NCBI RefSeq assembly: GCF_020921035.1
Contig: NC_063156.1
Location: forward strand, 9,932,501 to 9,996,500
DNA: 64,000 bases
Direction of reading: 5' to 3'
Origin: Rhodamnia argentea
Lineage: Eukaryota; Streptophyta; Magnoliopsida; Myrtales; Myrtaceae
In this document: piece after piece, positions 37,301-50,035 of the stretch
Numbering within the stretch: the first letter of the stretch is position 1
How the letters are laid out: every line of letters starts with the position of its first letter
Notes under the pieces: model-generated
Seen by the model: only the letters and a program-made list of their open reading frames with translations
Told to the model about the DNA's origin: nothing
The model's database searches: none
Program-made: the position numbers and the translations under genes

Positions 37301-40300
37301 ACATACCTAATGATATCAAGGTGTTATATGTAACTTTTCACCTTTGCTTGCGATAGATGTACTGAGAGCAGCTTCTTTATTGTCAAGCTTTGAACTCTCA
37401 AGCATGTCTTTTGTTACAGAATTGATCTGTATTCTTCTTGTCTTCCAGCATGATATTTTGAAGGCCAAGGAGGAGCTGGATAAGAAGGTAACATGGTTTA
37501 TTAATTTTTTTGCTACCTAAGGAACTTTTTCCTATGTATGTTTGGTAATTCTAACTGCAAACAAGCTAGAATTGGGCCACGTGGCTTCATTGGGAGGGAA
37601 AATTTCTGAAAAGCATGAGAGCCTCGTTCATGGCAAGAAATGATTAGACAGAGGCTGATGTCCAGATTCTCCGCTCTCTTCTTGTTTTCTTTTGTGGTTC
37701 TATTTTATGCTTGTGATTTCACTCGTTCCAGTAGGACAATAATCCCGTCCCTTAATAAAATAAAATGCCTTTATCTATGAATTTTTAGCATTAGATATTA
37801 AACTGAGTTTTGGAGGTTTGGATTACCAACTAGTAATTATTTCTCAGTAATCCTCTCCCTTAATCAAATAAAATGCCTTTATCTATGCATTTTTAGCATT
37901 AGATGTTGAACTGTGACTTGGAGGTTTTGGTTACCAACTAGTAATTATTTCTCATGCTAGCAAATTCCCGTAGATCGCATATACCTTATTTCTCTATTTT
38001 TATCTTGCCTAAGTAGATTATCTTGAGTCTCGTTCTTTACACTTCTTCCTAGCTGCTTGGCCTGTAGTAGGTATCTAGTTTACTGCTTTTGGTAATCCTT
38101 TGGGAATTTGTAGGAAACTCTTTATTTCTTTATTTATTAAATTTATTTTTCAAGGCGGGATACTTATATTTCTACTCCAATGCTGGCCAAATTTCCTTGA
38201 AATGGCTCCTCACGCACGTAGTTCTATCCTAATGCCCTCTTGTTTTGATAAACAATGCTGGAACCAACCTGCTCTATTGGGTTAGTCATTGGTTTTGACG
38301 GCTTTCTTCCTGATAGAGTGGAGCAATCGTCTGTGCCTCGTGAAGTCTAGATACATTATCTGTTCAACTAAGTTTGCTTCTATCAATGAGATTGGTGATA
38401 TTTTCTATGAAGACGAGTTGGCGACAAAATGTGAGGCTGCTTGTTGTGTTTCTAGTTGAAGAAAGGCTTGCATCAGTAATTTTCTGTATGGGACATGTTA
38501 AGCATAATTGACATCTTTGGTGTTGCTAATTACTAAATGGCCAATTATGTTACTGCAGAGGCCAGTTTTTCTGTATATCCTGACACGCAAATTGCCTTAA
38601 TTGAGTTTGGATGTCTAGGATGTTGATTATGAAGCGACAATGGCCGCAAAGCTTTCAATTGCCAAGAAACTTTTCTCTCTTGAGAAGAATTCAGTCCTTA
38701 ATTCAAGCATCTTCCAAAAGTTCTTTTCAGAGAATGAGGTCATAAAAATTCTTTTTGTCCTGTTCTAATTAATTTATGATGTTCTTTTGAGATAGGATGC
38801 ATCGTAGCAACTCATAAGCTGTGTCCTTTGAAGTTGCAGTTTTCACTCTGACTCCTGCTTCAATTATTTGTAGGAATGGTTGAAACCTTATGCAGCCTTT
38901 TGTTTCCTACGTGACTTCTTTGAAACTTCTGATCACAGCCAATGGGGTCGCTTTTCCCAATTTTCAAAGGAAAAGGTGATTTTTGCTTCGTTTTTTAGTC
39001 AATTTGGTTTATCTGTTTATTCAGTTTTTATTGATGAACTTACTAGATTTTTAGACGCTCTAATTGAAGATCTGATAAGATCGTCCTTCTTTCCTTGCAG
39101 CTTGATAAACTTGTCTCAAAAGAGAGCTTGCACTATGACATTATATGCTTTCACTACTACATTCAATTCCATTTAGACTTGCAAGTAAGTGTATTGCGTT
39201 TTCTCATTTTGATGTATTCTGGAAATTGTTCACTAGCCATCCTGACATATTTATTTATTTATTTATTTTTGGTCCAAAACATTTTTATTGGTTGAAACAT
39301 TATGAATTGGCAGTTGTCAGAAGCAGCTGGGTATGCTAGAGAGAGAGGAGTGGTGTTAAAAGGAGATCTGCCTATTGGTGTTGATAGAAATAGTGTTGAT
39401 ACCTGGGTCTATCCAAATTTGTTTCGGATGAACACGGCAACTGGAGCGCCTCCTGATTATTTTGATAAGAATGGGCAGAACTGGGGGTTTCCTACTTATA
39501 ACTGGGAGGAAATGTCGAAGGACAATTATGCTTGGTGGTGTGCCCGTTTAACACAGGTTCTTGTTGGCATATAATAGCACAGTACCATGTGTCAACAACT
39601 TTTGAGCTCTTGGTTTGCACAATGGTCATTTTGAACTTAATAAGCATGACTATGAATTTTTCTCACCAGATGGCAAAGTACTTCACGGCTTACCGAATTG
39701 ACCACATACTTGGTTTCTTTAGAATCTGGGAACTTCCAGAGCATGCCATGACAGGCCTTGTTGGTAAATTTAGACCATCAATTCCTCTAAGTCAGGTACT
39801 ACTAATCCTCTTGATTCATACTGAAAATGAAGTTCACAGAAATTATTTCTTGTTATAAATGATTCCTCTTCCTCTGTTTAAAGCTTTTTTAGTAAAATTG
39901 ATATCTAATTGTAGGAAGAACTTGAACGAGAGGGAATATGGGACTTTAATCGTTTGAGCAATCCTTATGTCCGGCAGGAATTATTACAGGTTGCTAACTT
40001 TTACTTCTTTGACATGTTGTGATTAGTGTCTGTACATTCAAATGATTCTGTTTGTCAATTGGTCCCAATTGATGAGGTTTTTTGGTTCAAAGGTTTTATA
40101 CTTCATAGGAACAATCTTCTCCTCTTGCAGGAAAAATTTGGAGAACCATGGCCTCTTATTGCTTCTAATTTCTTCAATCAATATGAGAAGCACCTTTATG
40201 AGGTAACGATGAGGAGTTAGAGCACCATGAAGCTTTATATTGTTCTCCCTCTTATGATTTTTCACCTGCAAATTCAGGTTGACTGATGTCTCTTTTGAGG

Positions 40301-43300
40301 GACTTAGTTTTCTCAAGTATAGCTGGCCGTGGCTGCTTAATCCAGTTGAAAGTTATATTGGTTTGAACTTAAACCAACAGTGATGGAGTTTCATGTGTCT
40401 GTTCTATGTCAAGATATTTAGACGTACTTACTTCTGTGGAGATTCGTGTGCCACGAAATTCTTGTTTTAAATTGTGATTCAGAAGTCTCTCTTCAATTTT
40501 AAATGGCAAAAAGTGCTATCAAGGGACATGGGAGGTACAAAATCGAACTGAAGAATAAATGAAGGAAAATGGACAATTGAAGCAGTTATTCACCTGTAAA
40601 TTCAGGTTGACTGATGTCTCTTTTGAGGGACTTAGTTGTCTCAAGTATAGTTGGCCGTGCCTGCTTAATCCAGTTGAAAGTTATATTGGTTTGAACTTAA
40701 ACTAACAGTGATGGAGTTTCATGCGTCTGTTATATGTCAAGTTATTTAGACGTACTTACTTCTATGGAGATACGGGTGCCATGAAATTCTTGTTTTAAAT
40801 TGTGATTTGGAAGTCTCTCTTCCTTTTTAAAGGGCAAAAAGTGCTATCAAGGGACATGGGAGGTACAAAATTGAACTGAAGAATAAATGAAGGAAAATGG
40901 ATAATTGAAGCAGTTATACGTCCTGTTAAAGCTTATAATATAGATCCTCTTTGTACCCTGTTGGTGTGATTAGAGGCCTGATTTGGTAGTAATGGCATCT
41001 TCTCCTTGCAAAACTTCCTGGTAATGGCAGCGAGGAAATGGGAAAAAGAATTACTTGCTCTTAGGCCCTGGATGGAATTTGATGGTGCCGCGCTCTTAGT
41101 GGTTTCACACGTGTCTAACAAGGGCAAGTTCAAATGAAGTAGAACTTATTTGCCTCCGGCATTTCGCCTTGTTGTTTTATTTGCTTTCGGAATTTTGTTG
41201 CCTTGTAGATGTGTTATGAAAGCATCTTGGCCTAGCTTCAACTTCAGATAGTTCTTTCTGTCCACTGATCCACTGATTCACATGAGATTGGTTGATTTTG
41301 TAGTTCAAGGAAGACTGCAACACAGAGAAGAAAATTGCTGCAAAGCTGAAGTCATTTGCTCAAAGGTCCCTGTTGGAAGATGAAAATAAGATACGTCGTA
41401 ATCTCTTTGATCTTCTACAGGTAATAAGAGTCAATCTTCCGTTTCTCCTATAATTTGGTGCACTTGTTTTTTTTCCCCCTGCTTTCCACCTTTACTTGTT
41501 AGAATCTATTTGCGTTTGCAATCCTAGCACTGTTCCATCTTGCAGAATATAGTTCTTATCAGGGATCCCGAGGATGCGAAGAAATTTTATCCTCGTTTCA
41601 ATCTGGAAGATACAGCAAGTTTTAAGGACTTGGATGATCACAGGTATCAGTCTTTTGGTTCTCATTGAGTCACTGAGGCTTCGTTTGCTTCGCGAAAAAG
41701 TAATGATTTGGAAGACATTTACCTAAAAATGATGGCTTTTATCGCTTAAAATAATTGGTTACTGAACAACAATTTTATATCCAAACATTTTCGTGGATGA
41801 TGAAAATTCTTTCGTTTTTGTGTATTTGTAAGTGATACAAGCGACGTTTTTAGAAAAATGTTATCCAAATCATTCATTTTCCGTGAAACATACCTAAGCT
41901 TGACTAATGTTGGCTCCATTTTCGTTAATGGTTTAATTGTTGGTTATTATGTCCTACTGGAAAACATGGTGTCCTTTTGATCTCTTCGGTCAAAATTATT
42001 TGACCTTGTGTTGCGTTTGGGTTTCTTATTGGGAGCAAGGGGGCTTTACTAGAAGATGGATAACTCCTCTTTATGACATTTAACGAGTTTTTTTTTTTAC
42101 GCAGCAAGAATGTTTTGAAGCGATTGTACTATGATTACTATTTTCACCGGCAAGATAACCTGTGGAGACAGAATGCTTTAAAGACATTGCCTGTCCTCCT
42201 GAACTCTTCAGATATGTTGGCTTGTGGAGAAGATTTAGGCCTCATCCCGTCGTGTGTACATCCAGTATGTCTCCCAATTTCATACGAATACTTTCTAATA
42301 AGGAGCTGTTGTAACTGTGACATTATCTCACAGGTTATGCAAGAACTTGGACTAGTAGGTTTGCGCATCCAGCGAATGCCTAGTGAACCGGATCTTGAGT
42401 TTGGTATTCCTTCTCAGTACAGCTACATGACGGTATGATCCTACAGGATTCCACGTAGCTTGTTCGAATACTTCACCAATCTTGTTAACCGAGTTGTGCT
42501 TTAAGCTAATTTCAGATATCTATGTGTTTCTGTTTCTGGAGTAATCATAGAAAGTTAAAATTTGCAGTTCTGTCTTTTCATTGCTCATCAAGTCTGCTTT
42601 CCGTGCATTCATAAGAGAACTTCTTCCCTTCCCTTATGTATGCGTGTCTGTGCGCATGAAGTACCAAAGAAAAGAAACTTTCCAAAACTGGATATGTTCT
42701 ATAAGTTGATGGTGAAACTTCTCCTGTTGCTTAGGTGTGTGCTCCTTCTTGCCACGACTGTTCTACGTTACGTGCTTGGTGGGAAGAAGATGAAGAAAGA
42801 AGGCGTCGTTTCTCCAAAAATGTGATCGGTTCTGACAAGTTGCCCCCAAGTAAATGTGTTCCTGATGTTGCATATTTTATTTTACGCCAACATGTCGAAG
42901 CTCCATCCATGTGGGCAATCTTCCCTCTTCAGGTATTTTGCCCGAGACAGTTCTTCAGCTGAAATTCCATTTGCATCTAATTGGTTGTTAGGTGTGGCAG
43001 ATCCATTCTCATACCCTTGATGGTTCCTATGCTCAATTTCATCATTTACTGTTCTCTTTTGTTTGGATATCCTGTGACTTGGGCCGTGCTTAAGTCACGT
43101 TTGTGTTGATGTCAGGACTTGCTGGTGTTGAAAGAAGAATACATGACTCGTCCAGCAACCGAGGAAACAATCAATGACCCGACCAATCCAAAGCACTACT
43201 GGAGATACCGTAAGCTTAATCCTTCCGTTGTTTTGAGGTTTTGAGATTAGAACATGAGAGATGATTCTGCAGTTCTCTATAGCTTGCTTTAAGTATTTGA

Positions 43301-43595
43301 CCCTTAAATTAAGTTGATAAGATACAAAGACTGCACCGAGTTCTGAGACGAGTGCATCTTGAACTCAGGTGTACACGTGACGTTGGAGGCCTTGATGAAG
43401 GACGGAGATCTCACAACCACGGTTAAGAATCTTGTACGTGGGAGCGGAAGATCACATCCTCTTCTTCTTGAAGCTAATACGAGTGGCAGTCGAGAAACGG
43501 GAAATAGTACTACAGAAAAGAAGCTAGTCAGTGGAGAATCCTTAACCACACAGTTAACTGGAGCTCCACAGAGGGAGAGCCTTGTGGTTTCATAG
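34368..43595 (+). CDS. DPE2: 4-alpha-glucanotransferase DPE2 (disproportionating enzyme 2), 22 coding exons
   Basis: DPE2 is the cytosolic GH77 transglucosidase that uses maltose exported from chloroplasts at night, passing one glucose to heteroglycan and releasing the other. Exons: 34368-34721, 35581-35698, 35796-35851, 35937-36064, 36181-36307, 36392-36588, 37242-37320, 37449-37487, 38619-38738, 38874-38975, 39101-39184, 39314-39556, 39670-39795, 39915-39989, 40131-40202, 41304-41420, 41546-41643, 42105-42264, 42334-42432, 42735-42932, 43116-43209, 43369-43595. Total 2913 bp (970 aa), near the family length. Two CBM20 starch-binding domains (about 14-118, 157-260) precede the GH77 domain, which carries the plant DPE2 insertion. 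Catalytic residues are Asp560 (YRIDHILGF), Glu754 (CGEDLG) and Asp806 (SCHDCS). There is no transit peptide, which fits the cytosol. All introns are GT-AG except intron 4. Confidence 0.95.
36065..36180 (+). other. U12-type AT-AC intron in DPE2 (intron 4)
   Basis: Between exons coding FPIK and YKYC no GT-AG pair restores the frame. The sequence starts ATATCCTTT at 36065, the consensus minor-spliceosome 5' site. It has TCCTTAAC at 36161-36168, the consensus U12 branch site, and ends TTTTACAC at 36180. The branch adenosine lies 13 nt from the intron end, within the usual minor-class spacing. Joining at these borders gives FPIKYKYC across the junction, agreeing with the DPE2 family. The intron is 116 nt and interrupts a codon at phase 2 within the second CBM20 domain. 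Confidence 0.92.
37741..37955. repeat. 108-bp tandem duplication in DPE2 intron 8
   Basis: Copies at about 37741-37848 and 37849-37955 share 'aaaatgcctttatctatg', 'tttttagcattagat' and 'accaactagtaattatttct'. They differ at several scattered positions and are therefore older than the 25-kb duplication. No coding content. Confidence 0.85.
40261..40918. repeat. 328-bp tandem duplication in DPE2 intron 15
   Basis: Copy 1 (about 40261-40588) and copy 2 (about 40589-40918) share 'ttcaggttgactgatgtctc', 'tatattggtttgaactta' and 'aagggacatgggaggtacaa'. They are highly similar, with scattered substitutions. The duplication makes up more than half of this intron, which runs 40203-41303. It does not touch an exon. 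Confidence 0.9.
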
Positions 43596-45270
43596 TCCAG
43601 CCGGCGCTTGTAAGCTAGACATTGTATTGGAAAATCAGGAGGAGGAGGTCCTTATTACTTTCTTTTTCCTAATAAGCGTAGAATAACCTTTCCTCTCACA
43701 CAACTGAGGGATAATACTGTATTATACGATGCGTTATGACTTAGATACCTCAGTATATATGCACTTGTCACACGAGATATTGAAGCGTATGGTCGTACTG
43801 ATTCATTCTCATATGGCTCGAGCACTTGCTGCACGGAAACTACTACCCATTGCATCTTGAGGCAGCAGATTGTGGTGGCCTAATTATAAGTTTTTTTTTT
43901 TTTTAGGGAAGATGGATGTTCTTCTCCTTTCTTGCGGTTATGTCATGCGGAACGTCACCGGTATGAAAGAGTTTCATTAAGATCATGAAAATGGATAGTA
44001 TAGCATCCGCACTTTGCCTTATTTCCATCATTATCGGGTATTCTTCAGTCATTACACATTACACTGTTCTTTAGTTACAGCAGTACTGATAAAGCATCCT
44101 GTGTTTGGAAGAACCGGGCTTGTGTGCGTGTTTTATTGCTCGAAGATTTCCAGAATGGTATGTGGTCGGACCTTGAATTGACATCCACGCGGTTCCAGGT
44201 CCTTGATGTTTGATCATGCAAGATTTTCGTAGTCTTTCACCAAAGAAGATGCTAGTGCGGGATCCTTGCTATGTAACGACTCGAAAATTGCATAAAGGAA
44301 TTGTGACTTCCATGCGTCGCCAAAGCATTCATATGCAAACTCGCACACGGTCCAAAATACTCATCCGATCACACGCAATGTCTGTTCAAGAAAGGAGCGC
44401 GAACTAGCGCTACCGATCTCTTCTTCCGTATCATCATACCATGCCGTTATCGTCTTAAATGGTGTTGAGTCAATAGTTCGATTGGGTATTCGATTTATTC
44501 CCATCGTTACGCTTGACAAGAGAAAATTACCCCAAAAAATTCTTGACTTATTATATTTGCATCAATTCAATCTTAAACTTTTTAATTTGACAAATATAGT
44601 TCTAAACCTTTCGACAATTTGTATGATGAAGTTCATCTCAAGATATTCGTAATTTACGTTCCTACCCTTCACGAGAAAAAAAATTACCTCAGAGAAAAAA
44701 AGGAAAAAAAAAAAGGACCCACAGTCACGGATGCACCCGTCTTCTAAGTTCTTACTACGAAAATCCTAGTACGACTCGTCGAGTACGACATGAGATCGGC
44801 GGTGACATCATATCCGAGGTATCCCTTCAAAAATCTAAGAAAAAGACTTCAGGTAACATTGAATTTTGCGTCGGCCTAAAATTCTCAAGTTGCCATTAAC
44901 ATGAAGTCCTTTCAATCTCCACCGTCGTGTGATTGCTAAGCCCCTCCAAAATAAGAATCGGACCAACTCGGATTCAACTAAATTCGGCACCAAATCGAAG
45001 CGATTACCACGCCAAGAACGGAACTCCCGAAACGACATTGTTTGAGGATCCGCCTCTCTTTCAAATTTCCTTTTTCCCTTTGTCGTATTGAGGAATTAGG
45101 AGGGTTGTCCAGAAATAGGAAGCAGTTACCTCGGAAGACGCAGCGAAATCAGGGGACGAGTTGGGTTTTATCGGGAGCAAAGAAAGGATTGATTTTTACC
45201 GTTTTGGCTGACTGATATTATCAAAAGGGGTTGTCGGTTTGAAAGGGGGGGGATCTGTGGAATCCTCTTG
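43596..45270. other. DPE2 3' flank and intergenic DNA
   Basis: 43596-44400 probably includes the DPE2 3'UTR. At about 44520-44700 the words 'caattcaatcttaaactttt', 'ttgacaaatatagttctaaa' and 'cctttcgacaatttgt' resemble one arm of the foldback elements at 22.5 and 56 kb, without a partner arm in reach. No gene recognised. Confidence 0.35.
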
Positions 45271-45280
45271 GAAAAAATTA

Positions 45281-45290
45281 TATAAAAATA
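45281..45290 (+). promoter_or_regulatory. Probable TATA box of the PI4K gamma gene
   Basis: TATAAAAATA lies about 30 bp before a cytosine/thymine-rich leader starting near 45310, itself followed by CT repeats. It is on the strand and side expected for the kinase gene, whose coding exon begins at an acceptor at 46866. The first, non-coding exon must lie between; its donor was not fixed. Confidence 0.45.
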
Positions 45291-46867
45291 GTTGTTTTCT
45301 TCAATAAAGTAGTGACGGATTGATCCTCTCGCGCTCCCGTTGCTCTTCGTCTCCCCTGAATGCCTTAACCAGTGTTCAGGGTCTGTTTCCCTGTCTCTAT
45401 CTCTCTCTCTCTCTGTCAATTCTTTCTGACCATGTTTTCTTTGGCCCTTCTATTGTAATTATGTGTTTGGTTTCTGTCATTGCTTCGTGTATTGCAGGAG
45501 AAAATTTTTGGCTGTCTTGTTCATTTTGTTGGCTCGTGTGATTCGTAATTGCATATGATCATGCTCTTTTTCGTTTTATCGTTTTGTGTTTGGTTCTTCA
45601 CGGTTGATCATTTCATTTTCCTGTGCATTTTGTTCCGGCATTGTCGAATTCTGATGCATTTGTAACAGAAAGAAGAAGAAGAAATAGAAATGTGATGCCT
45701 GAAATCATTTTGTAACAATTCGAAGCATGCTTTCCTCTGGTTGTACTTGTTCCAGTGCCCAGGAAACATAAACCAGCAAAAAAGAGAGGAAAATAGAAGA
45801 GCCCGTTGTTTTAATTTTTCGCCTTAATGCGTGTTGGATGAAATTACTCCGTGTTTATGACATTTTATCTCATGTTTTCAGAAAATTGTGGCGATTTTTG
45901 TGCGGAGGAGCGAGGGATTTTGTAGGTTGGTGCATTCCATATTGGATCCGACTCAAGACTTTCTTTCTTTTCATTATGGGATGGTTGATGAGCTTTTCTT
46001 TTTGTTTTTGTTTTTGGTTTTGGTTTGTTCCGTGCTGTTTTTAAATCCTTGTCCTTCTCCATTGGGATATATGCAGGTTATGATATTGTCATCAGTGGGT
46101 ATGAGTTGAACCTACTATGTGATTGTCATCAGCAAGCCGACATTACTGAAGCAAGTGTGGCACTGTACATAGGAACCTGCATTATTTTGGTGTGGCAACA
46201 TTTACTTTATTTTTTCTAGGATATGGTTTTGCTAGCATTTCAAGATATGTTAGTAGTTATTCTGTTGGGAACGAAGCAGAGATCCAACTGGATTAGCTTC
46301 AGCGTCTATTTCACGTGCATTACTCGATGGAGTAGGAAGTCAAATTAGGAAGATTTCTTAGGTTCAAGCATGTGGGAGTTCCATCCAGTCAAGCCACACA
46401 ACATATTCCACTCTCGTCAGTTTCACAGCGTCACACGGAGAATGCTTGTGACTAGCACTATGACAAATGTGCACATTGTCACTGTTGATCATGTTAGGGT
46501 GGATGTGAAAATCGGGGGTTTGAAGAGAGCGAGAAATGAACAAATTTTTTGTTGAATTTTTCACTGTCTAGAGATATTAAAACAAACTTTTGCCCAGGAA
46601 TGACGAAAATGATGCAATTATGTTAATCCAAAGATATGCTTGCGTGTTAGAGGTTGTTCTTTCCATGTAATAACTTATGCGACTTATTTTAGTTGTCAAA
46701 TGTTCATCTCAGTCGATGTGCCATTAGTACTGACTTGAAGCTGTCTATTCTGGGATGCAGTTTCTGATGGCCAATCCATTAAGGAAGACTTGTTCTCTAG
46801 GATTCCTCTGAGGGTTACCCTTGCCCTGCCCTACTGCCATTTGTTCTCTTGAATGAAATTTTGCAGT

Positions 46868-48523
46868 ATGGCGGTAGCAGTCGATCAGCATCATGGATTT
46901 AGGCCACTGAGCCGACCTCAGAGATGCAAACTTCAATCCTTCACTCATCTCGACTTCACCGTAATTGATCTCGGCCAAACCCATCTGGCCCATTCCTCAG
47001 ACCAAGCATTTGATATTGTTAATTTCCACCGATGCTTCTCCACCCCTTGCCTGTCCTTGACCACCCAAGTGGAAGACGACTTTGATAGGAATCCGCGAAT
47101 CGAGATTCTTGGTGGCTGCAGGGCCTTCAGAGCTCGCGCTCTAGTTGTAGAGGTTGCCATAGCAATGGCTTCCGGTGTCAATCCTGTGCCGGTGTCGAGG
47201 GGACTCGGCGGAGCATACTTCATGCGTGGCCGAGATGGGCATGACATTGCCGTGGCAAAGCCTATTGACGAAGAACCTTTAGCTTTCAACAACCCTAAGG
47301 GCTTCAGGGGTCTGATGCTAGGCCAACCTGGCATGAAACGGTCCGTATGTGTCGGTGAAAGCGGCTTTCGAGAACTGGCTGCATACATTCTCGATCATGG
47401 CGGATTTTCCGGTGTTCCTCCGACTGCTTTGGTGAAGATCTCTCATGTTTTTAATGAAAGCGATGTGTTACCAACATCATTAGCACCTTACAAGATCGCA
47501 TCGCTGCAACGCTTTGTGGATCATGACTTTGATGCCGGAGAATTGGGTCCCTCTAGCTTCTCGGTAGCATCGGTTCATAGGATCGGGATACTGGACTTGA
47601 GAATGCTAAATCTTGACAGGCACGCAGGAAACATTCTGGTTAAGAAACATCTGAACGAAATTTCTACCACTGGGTCACTGGAACTTGTGCCAATAGATCA
47701 TGGCCTTTGCCTACCCGAGTTCCTTGAGGATCCTTATTTCGAATGGCTGCACTGGCCTCAAGCCTCTGTTCCTTTTTCTGATATAGAAGGCGAATACATA
47801 TCCAACTTAGACCCCTTTAAGGATGCTGAGCTTTTGAGGACCGAGGTTCCTTCTCTGAAGGAGTCCTCTGTCCGGGTTCTCATCCTATGCACCATCTTTC
47901 TAAAACACACTGCGGCTGCTGGCTTCTGTCTTGCAGATATAGGTGAGATGATGACTCGCCAGTTTTCTAGCGGGCAGGAGAATCTCAGTTTATTAGAGGA
48001 GCTATGCATTCAATCCAAGGCCGGCATGCTGATTACTTCGGGCGACGGTATGCCTGTTGACCAAACATACAAAGAAAATGACCTTGAAGTTACTCAGTTT
48101 GATATGGAAAATGAAGATGACATGGAGGAGGGTTTGGATCTCCCTGAGACGGCTAGGCCACATAAAGTTCCCAGGTTTTTATCTGTCAAGTCAATGTCCG
48201 GGCTGCCCGACGCGTTTTTATCTCCAAAAGGGGAGGAAAACGATCCCCTGATTTGTGAATACGAGTCATATGCGACAGAAGACGATGAGGTTGAAAATCA
48301 TGATGCCACCATCAATAGTCACAACATGGGGGTTTTCAACCGGAGCATGAGTTTCGCCGTGCAACAGCACGGCATTGAGGGGGAGGGGTTCTCTTTCGGA
48401 GACATGAGCGAAGATGAATGGGTTCTTTTCCTCGAAATCTTCAAGAAGCTCTTGCCTGAGGTCATGGAGAATGCTAGATGCAACGGCTCGAAGCAGAGGT
48501 TGGGAACTTCTTGCGACTTCTGA
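46868..48523 (+). CDS. PI4KG1: Type II-like phosphatidylinositol 4-kinase gamma 1
   Basis: This single coding exon of 551 aa starts at the ATG one base after a 3' splice site (ttttgcag, ending 46866), so the leader is split by an intron. The PI3/4-kinase-like fold is recognised from GLGGAYFMRGRDGHDIAVAK (Lys131, ATP contact), RMLNLDRHAGNILV (Asp250) and LVPIDHGLCLPE (Asp277). As in Arabidopsis PI4K gamma 1, no ubiquitin-like repeats precede the kinase core, unlike gamma 3-7. A C-terminal Ser/Glu-rich tail ends in a hydrophobic helix (WVLFLEIFKKLLPEVM). Some plant members of this family phosphorylate proteins rather than lipids, so the substrate is uncertain. It lies directly downstream of DPE2 on the same strand. 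Confidence 0.9.
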   Translation: MAVAVDQHHGFRPLSRPQRCKLQSFTHLDFTVIDLGQTHLAHSSDQAFDIVNFHRCFSTPCLSLTTQVEDDFDRNPRIEILGGCRAFRARALVVEVAIAMASGVNPVPVSRGLGGAYFMRGRDGHDIAVAKPIDEEPLAFNNPKGFRGLMLGQPGMKRSVCVGESGFRELAAYILDHGGFSGVPPTALVKISHVFNESDVLPTSLAPYKIASLQRFVDHDFDAGELGPSSFSVASVHRIGILDLRMLNLDRHAGNILVKKHLNEISTTGSLELVPIDHGLCLPEFLEDPYFEWLHWPQASVPFSDIEGEYISNLDPFKDAELLRTEVPSLKESSVRVLILCTIFLKHTAAAGFCLADIGEMMTRQFSSGQENLSLLEELCIQSKAGMLITSGDGMPVDQTYKENDLEVTQFDMENEDDMEEGLDLPETARPHKVPRFLSVKSMSGLPDAFLSPKGEENDPLICEYESYATEDDEVENHDATINSHNMGVFNRSMSFAVQQHGIEGEGFSFGDMSEDEWVLFLEIFKKLLPEVMENARCNGSKQRLGTSCDF

Positions 48524-50035
48524 GGATTCTCTCCAAAGCAAAAGACAGATTAAAGATCAGCAAAAAGATTAAAAAAAACAAAGAAAAAAAAAAAGAAACT
48601 GGACATGATCACCGTGGAGTGATTTTCCTATTATGTTTCCCATATGACTTGCTAGTGTAGATTGTAGATAATAACCATCCGGCCGGCGCGAGAGGAAAAG
48701 CGATCGGCAAGTTGGCCGTCCTTTCCTTTCTCTACAGTCTCGCTGTGTTTTTATCCTCCTCCTGTACTACCACCATGCAATTATATCAGTGTGTATGTAT
48801 TGTGTATAAGCTCATTGCCCCATTGCAATTATATCCATCAATGTGTTTGTTCACTCTGATCTGCAAAATCAAAATTGAGTGTCTGGTTTTCTGGAACATG
48901 AGAGGGAAACTACTCCGCAGTCCTCCTGTCAATCGGTGCTGGTGCATCTCTGGTCCTGTGTTGACTTGAGAACGGTAAACAAGACAATAGCCGAGGAACA
49001 TCGAATGTTGTGGTCATTTTACCAATTGATGAACTTGTGAAGGAACTTAGATATAAGTATTGTAAGATAAACAAATCTCATTTACTTCAACAATGGAAGC
49101 CAAAGTTTAAAAATGAAAAAGGATAACAGCAAAGCTAATCTCTGTGTACGAAAAACACGAAACATGACAAATATCATTAAAACACAAAAACTTAGGGAAA
49201 AAAGAGGCACGTTGACTTTAGCAAGAGCCGAGGCCACTTGCAAGACCAGTGACCATTGTCAACGGTGGCTAGGGTCGTGCAACCAGGGCGAAGATTGGCC
49301 GAGGTAGCAAAAACCCAAGGCGAGCCAAAGCTCACCAGGGGTTGCGCGACCGCAGCAACGGTTGACTCGAGGTCCCTTGATCTTATTCCAGCTTCGGGTA
49401 GTGGAAACAAACCATCACTTCTCTCTCTCTCTCTACAAGTGTGCTTCTATTGGAGGCACAATGCTCATGCCGTGGTCGGCCAGAGGCTTGTAAGGACTCG
49501 ACGGCCCTTAATGGTGCCTGAGCGAAGCCGCCGCCCTTTTTCCTCCTCGTATTTCCCTCTTTCTCCCTCTATTAGGGTTTGAGATTTTTCTTTTTCATGT
49601 TTTCGATAGTATTACCTAGCCGGCGCTTATCCGACACAGCAATATTTGTCCATATCGACATTTTATGTGCATTTTCAATATAAGGTCTAGCTTGAAAAGA
49701 AAAATACATAATTCAGGAGCCACATTGTCCGGAAAAAAATAAATGAAAGAAATTGAATTAAGTAAAAAAGAACGTGAAGAAATTAGTGCGAAAACTCTAC
49801 TTTATTTCATTCTACACAAAGCATCGGCCATCAAAATTAATTTTATATTTTAAAATTTCTGAAACCGGATGAGTCAGTCATCCGGTCTCAGCACACTATT
49901 TTGTGGATGTGGTGGGTCCCGTTTCTGGCGTCTCATTACTCTCGCCAGTGACGGTCAAAAGTCAAAACTTTTTCTTCTCTTCTTCTTCTCCTTCTCCGCA
50001 CCCTGTCTGAAATCTCTGCAACACCCACCAAGAAG
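48524..50035. other. PI4K gamma 3' flank, GC-rich repeat core, WEX promoter
   Basis: 48524-48960 is the likely 3'UTR. 49200-49400 is a GC-rich block ('gttgcgcgaccgcagcaac') set in AT-rich DNA, like the other repeat cores in this window. Pyrimidine-rich sequence at 49970-50030 directly precedes the exonuclease ATG and is probably its leader. No other gene was recognised. Confidence 0.4.

Noticed and set aside
46853..46867. Upstream in-frame ATG for PI4K gamma (five extra codons)
   Set aside because: It lies in intron sequence before the 3' splice site at 46866; the conserved N-terminus MAVAVDQHHGF starts at 46868.
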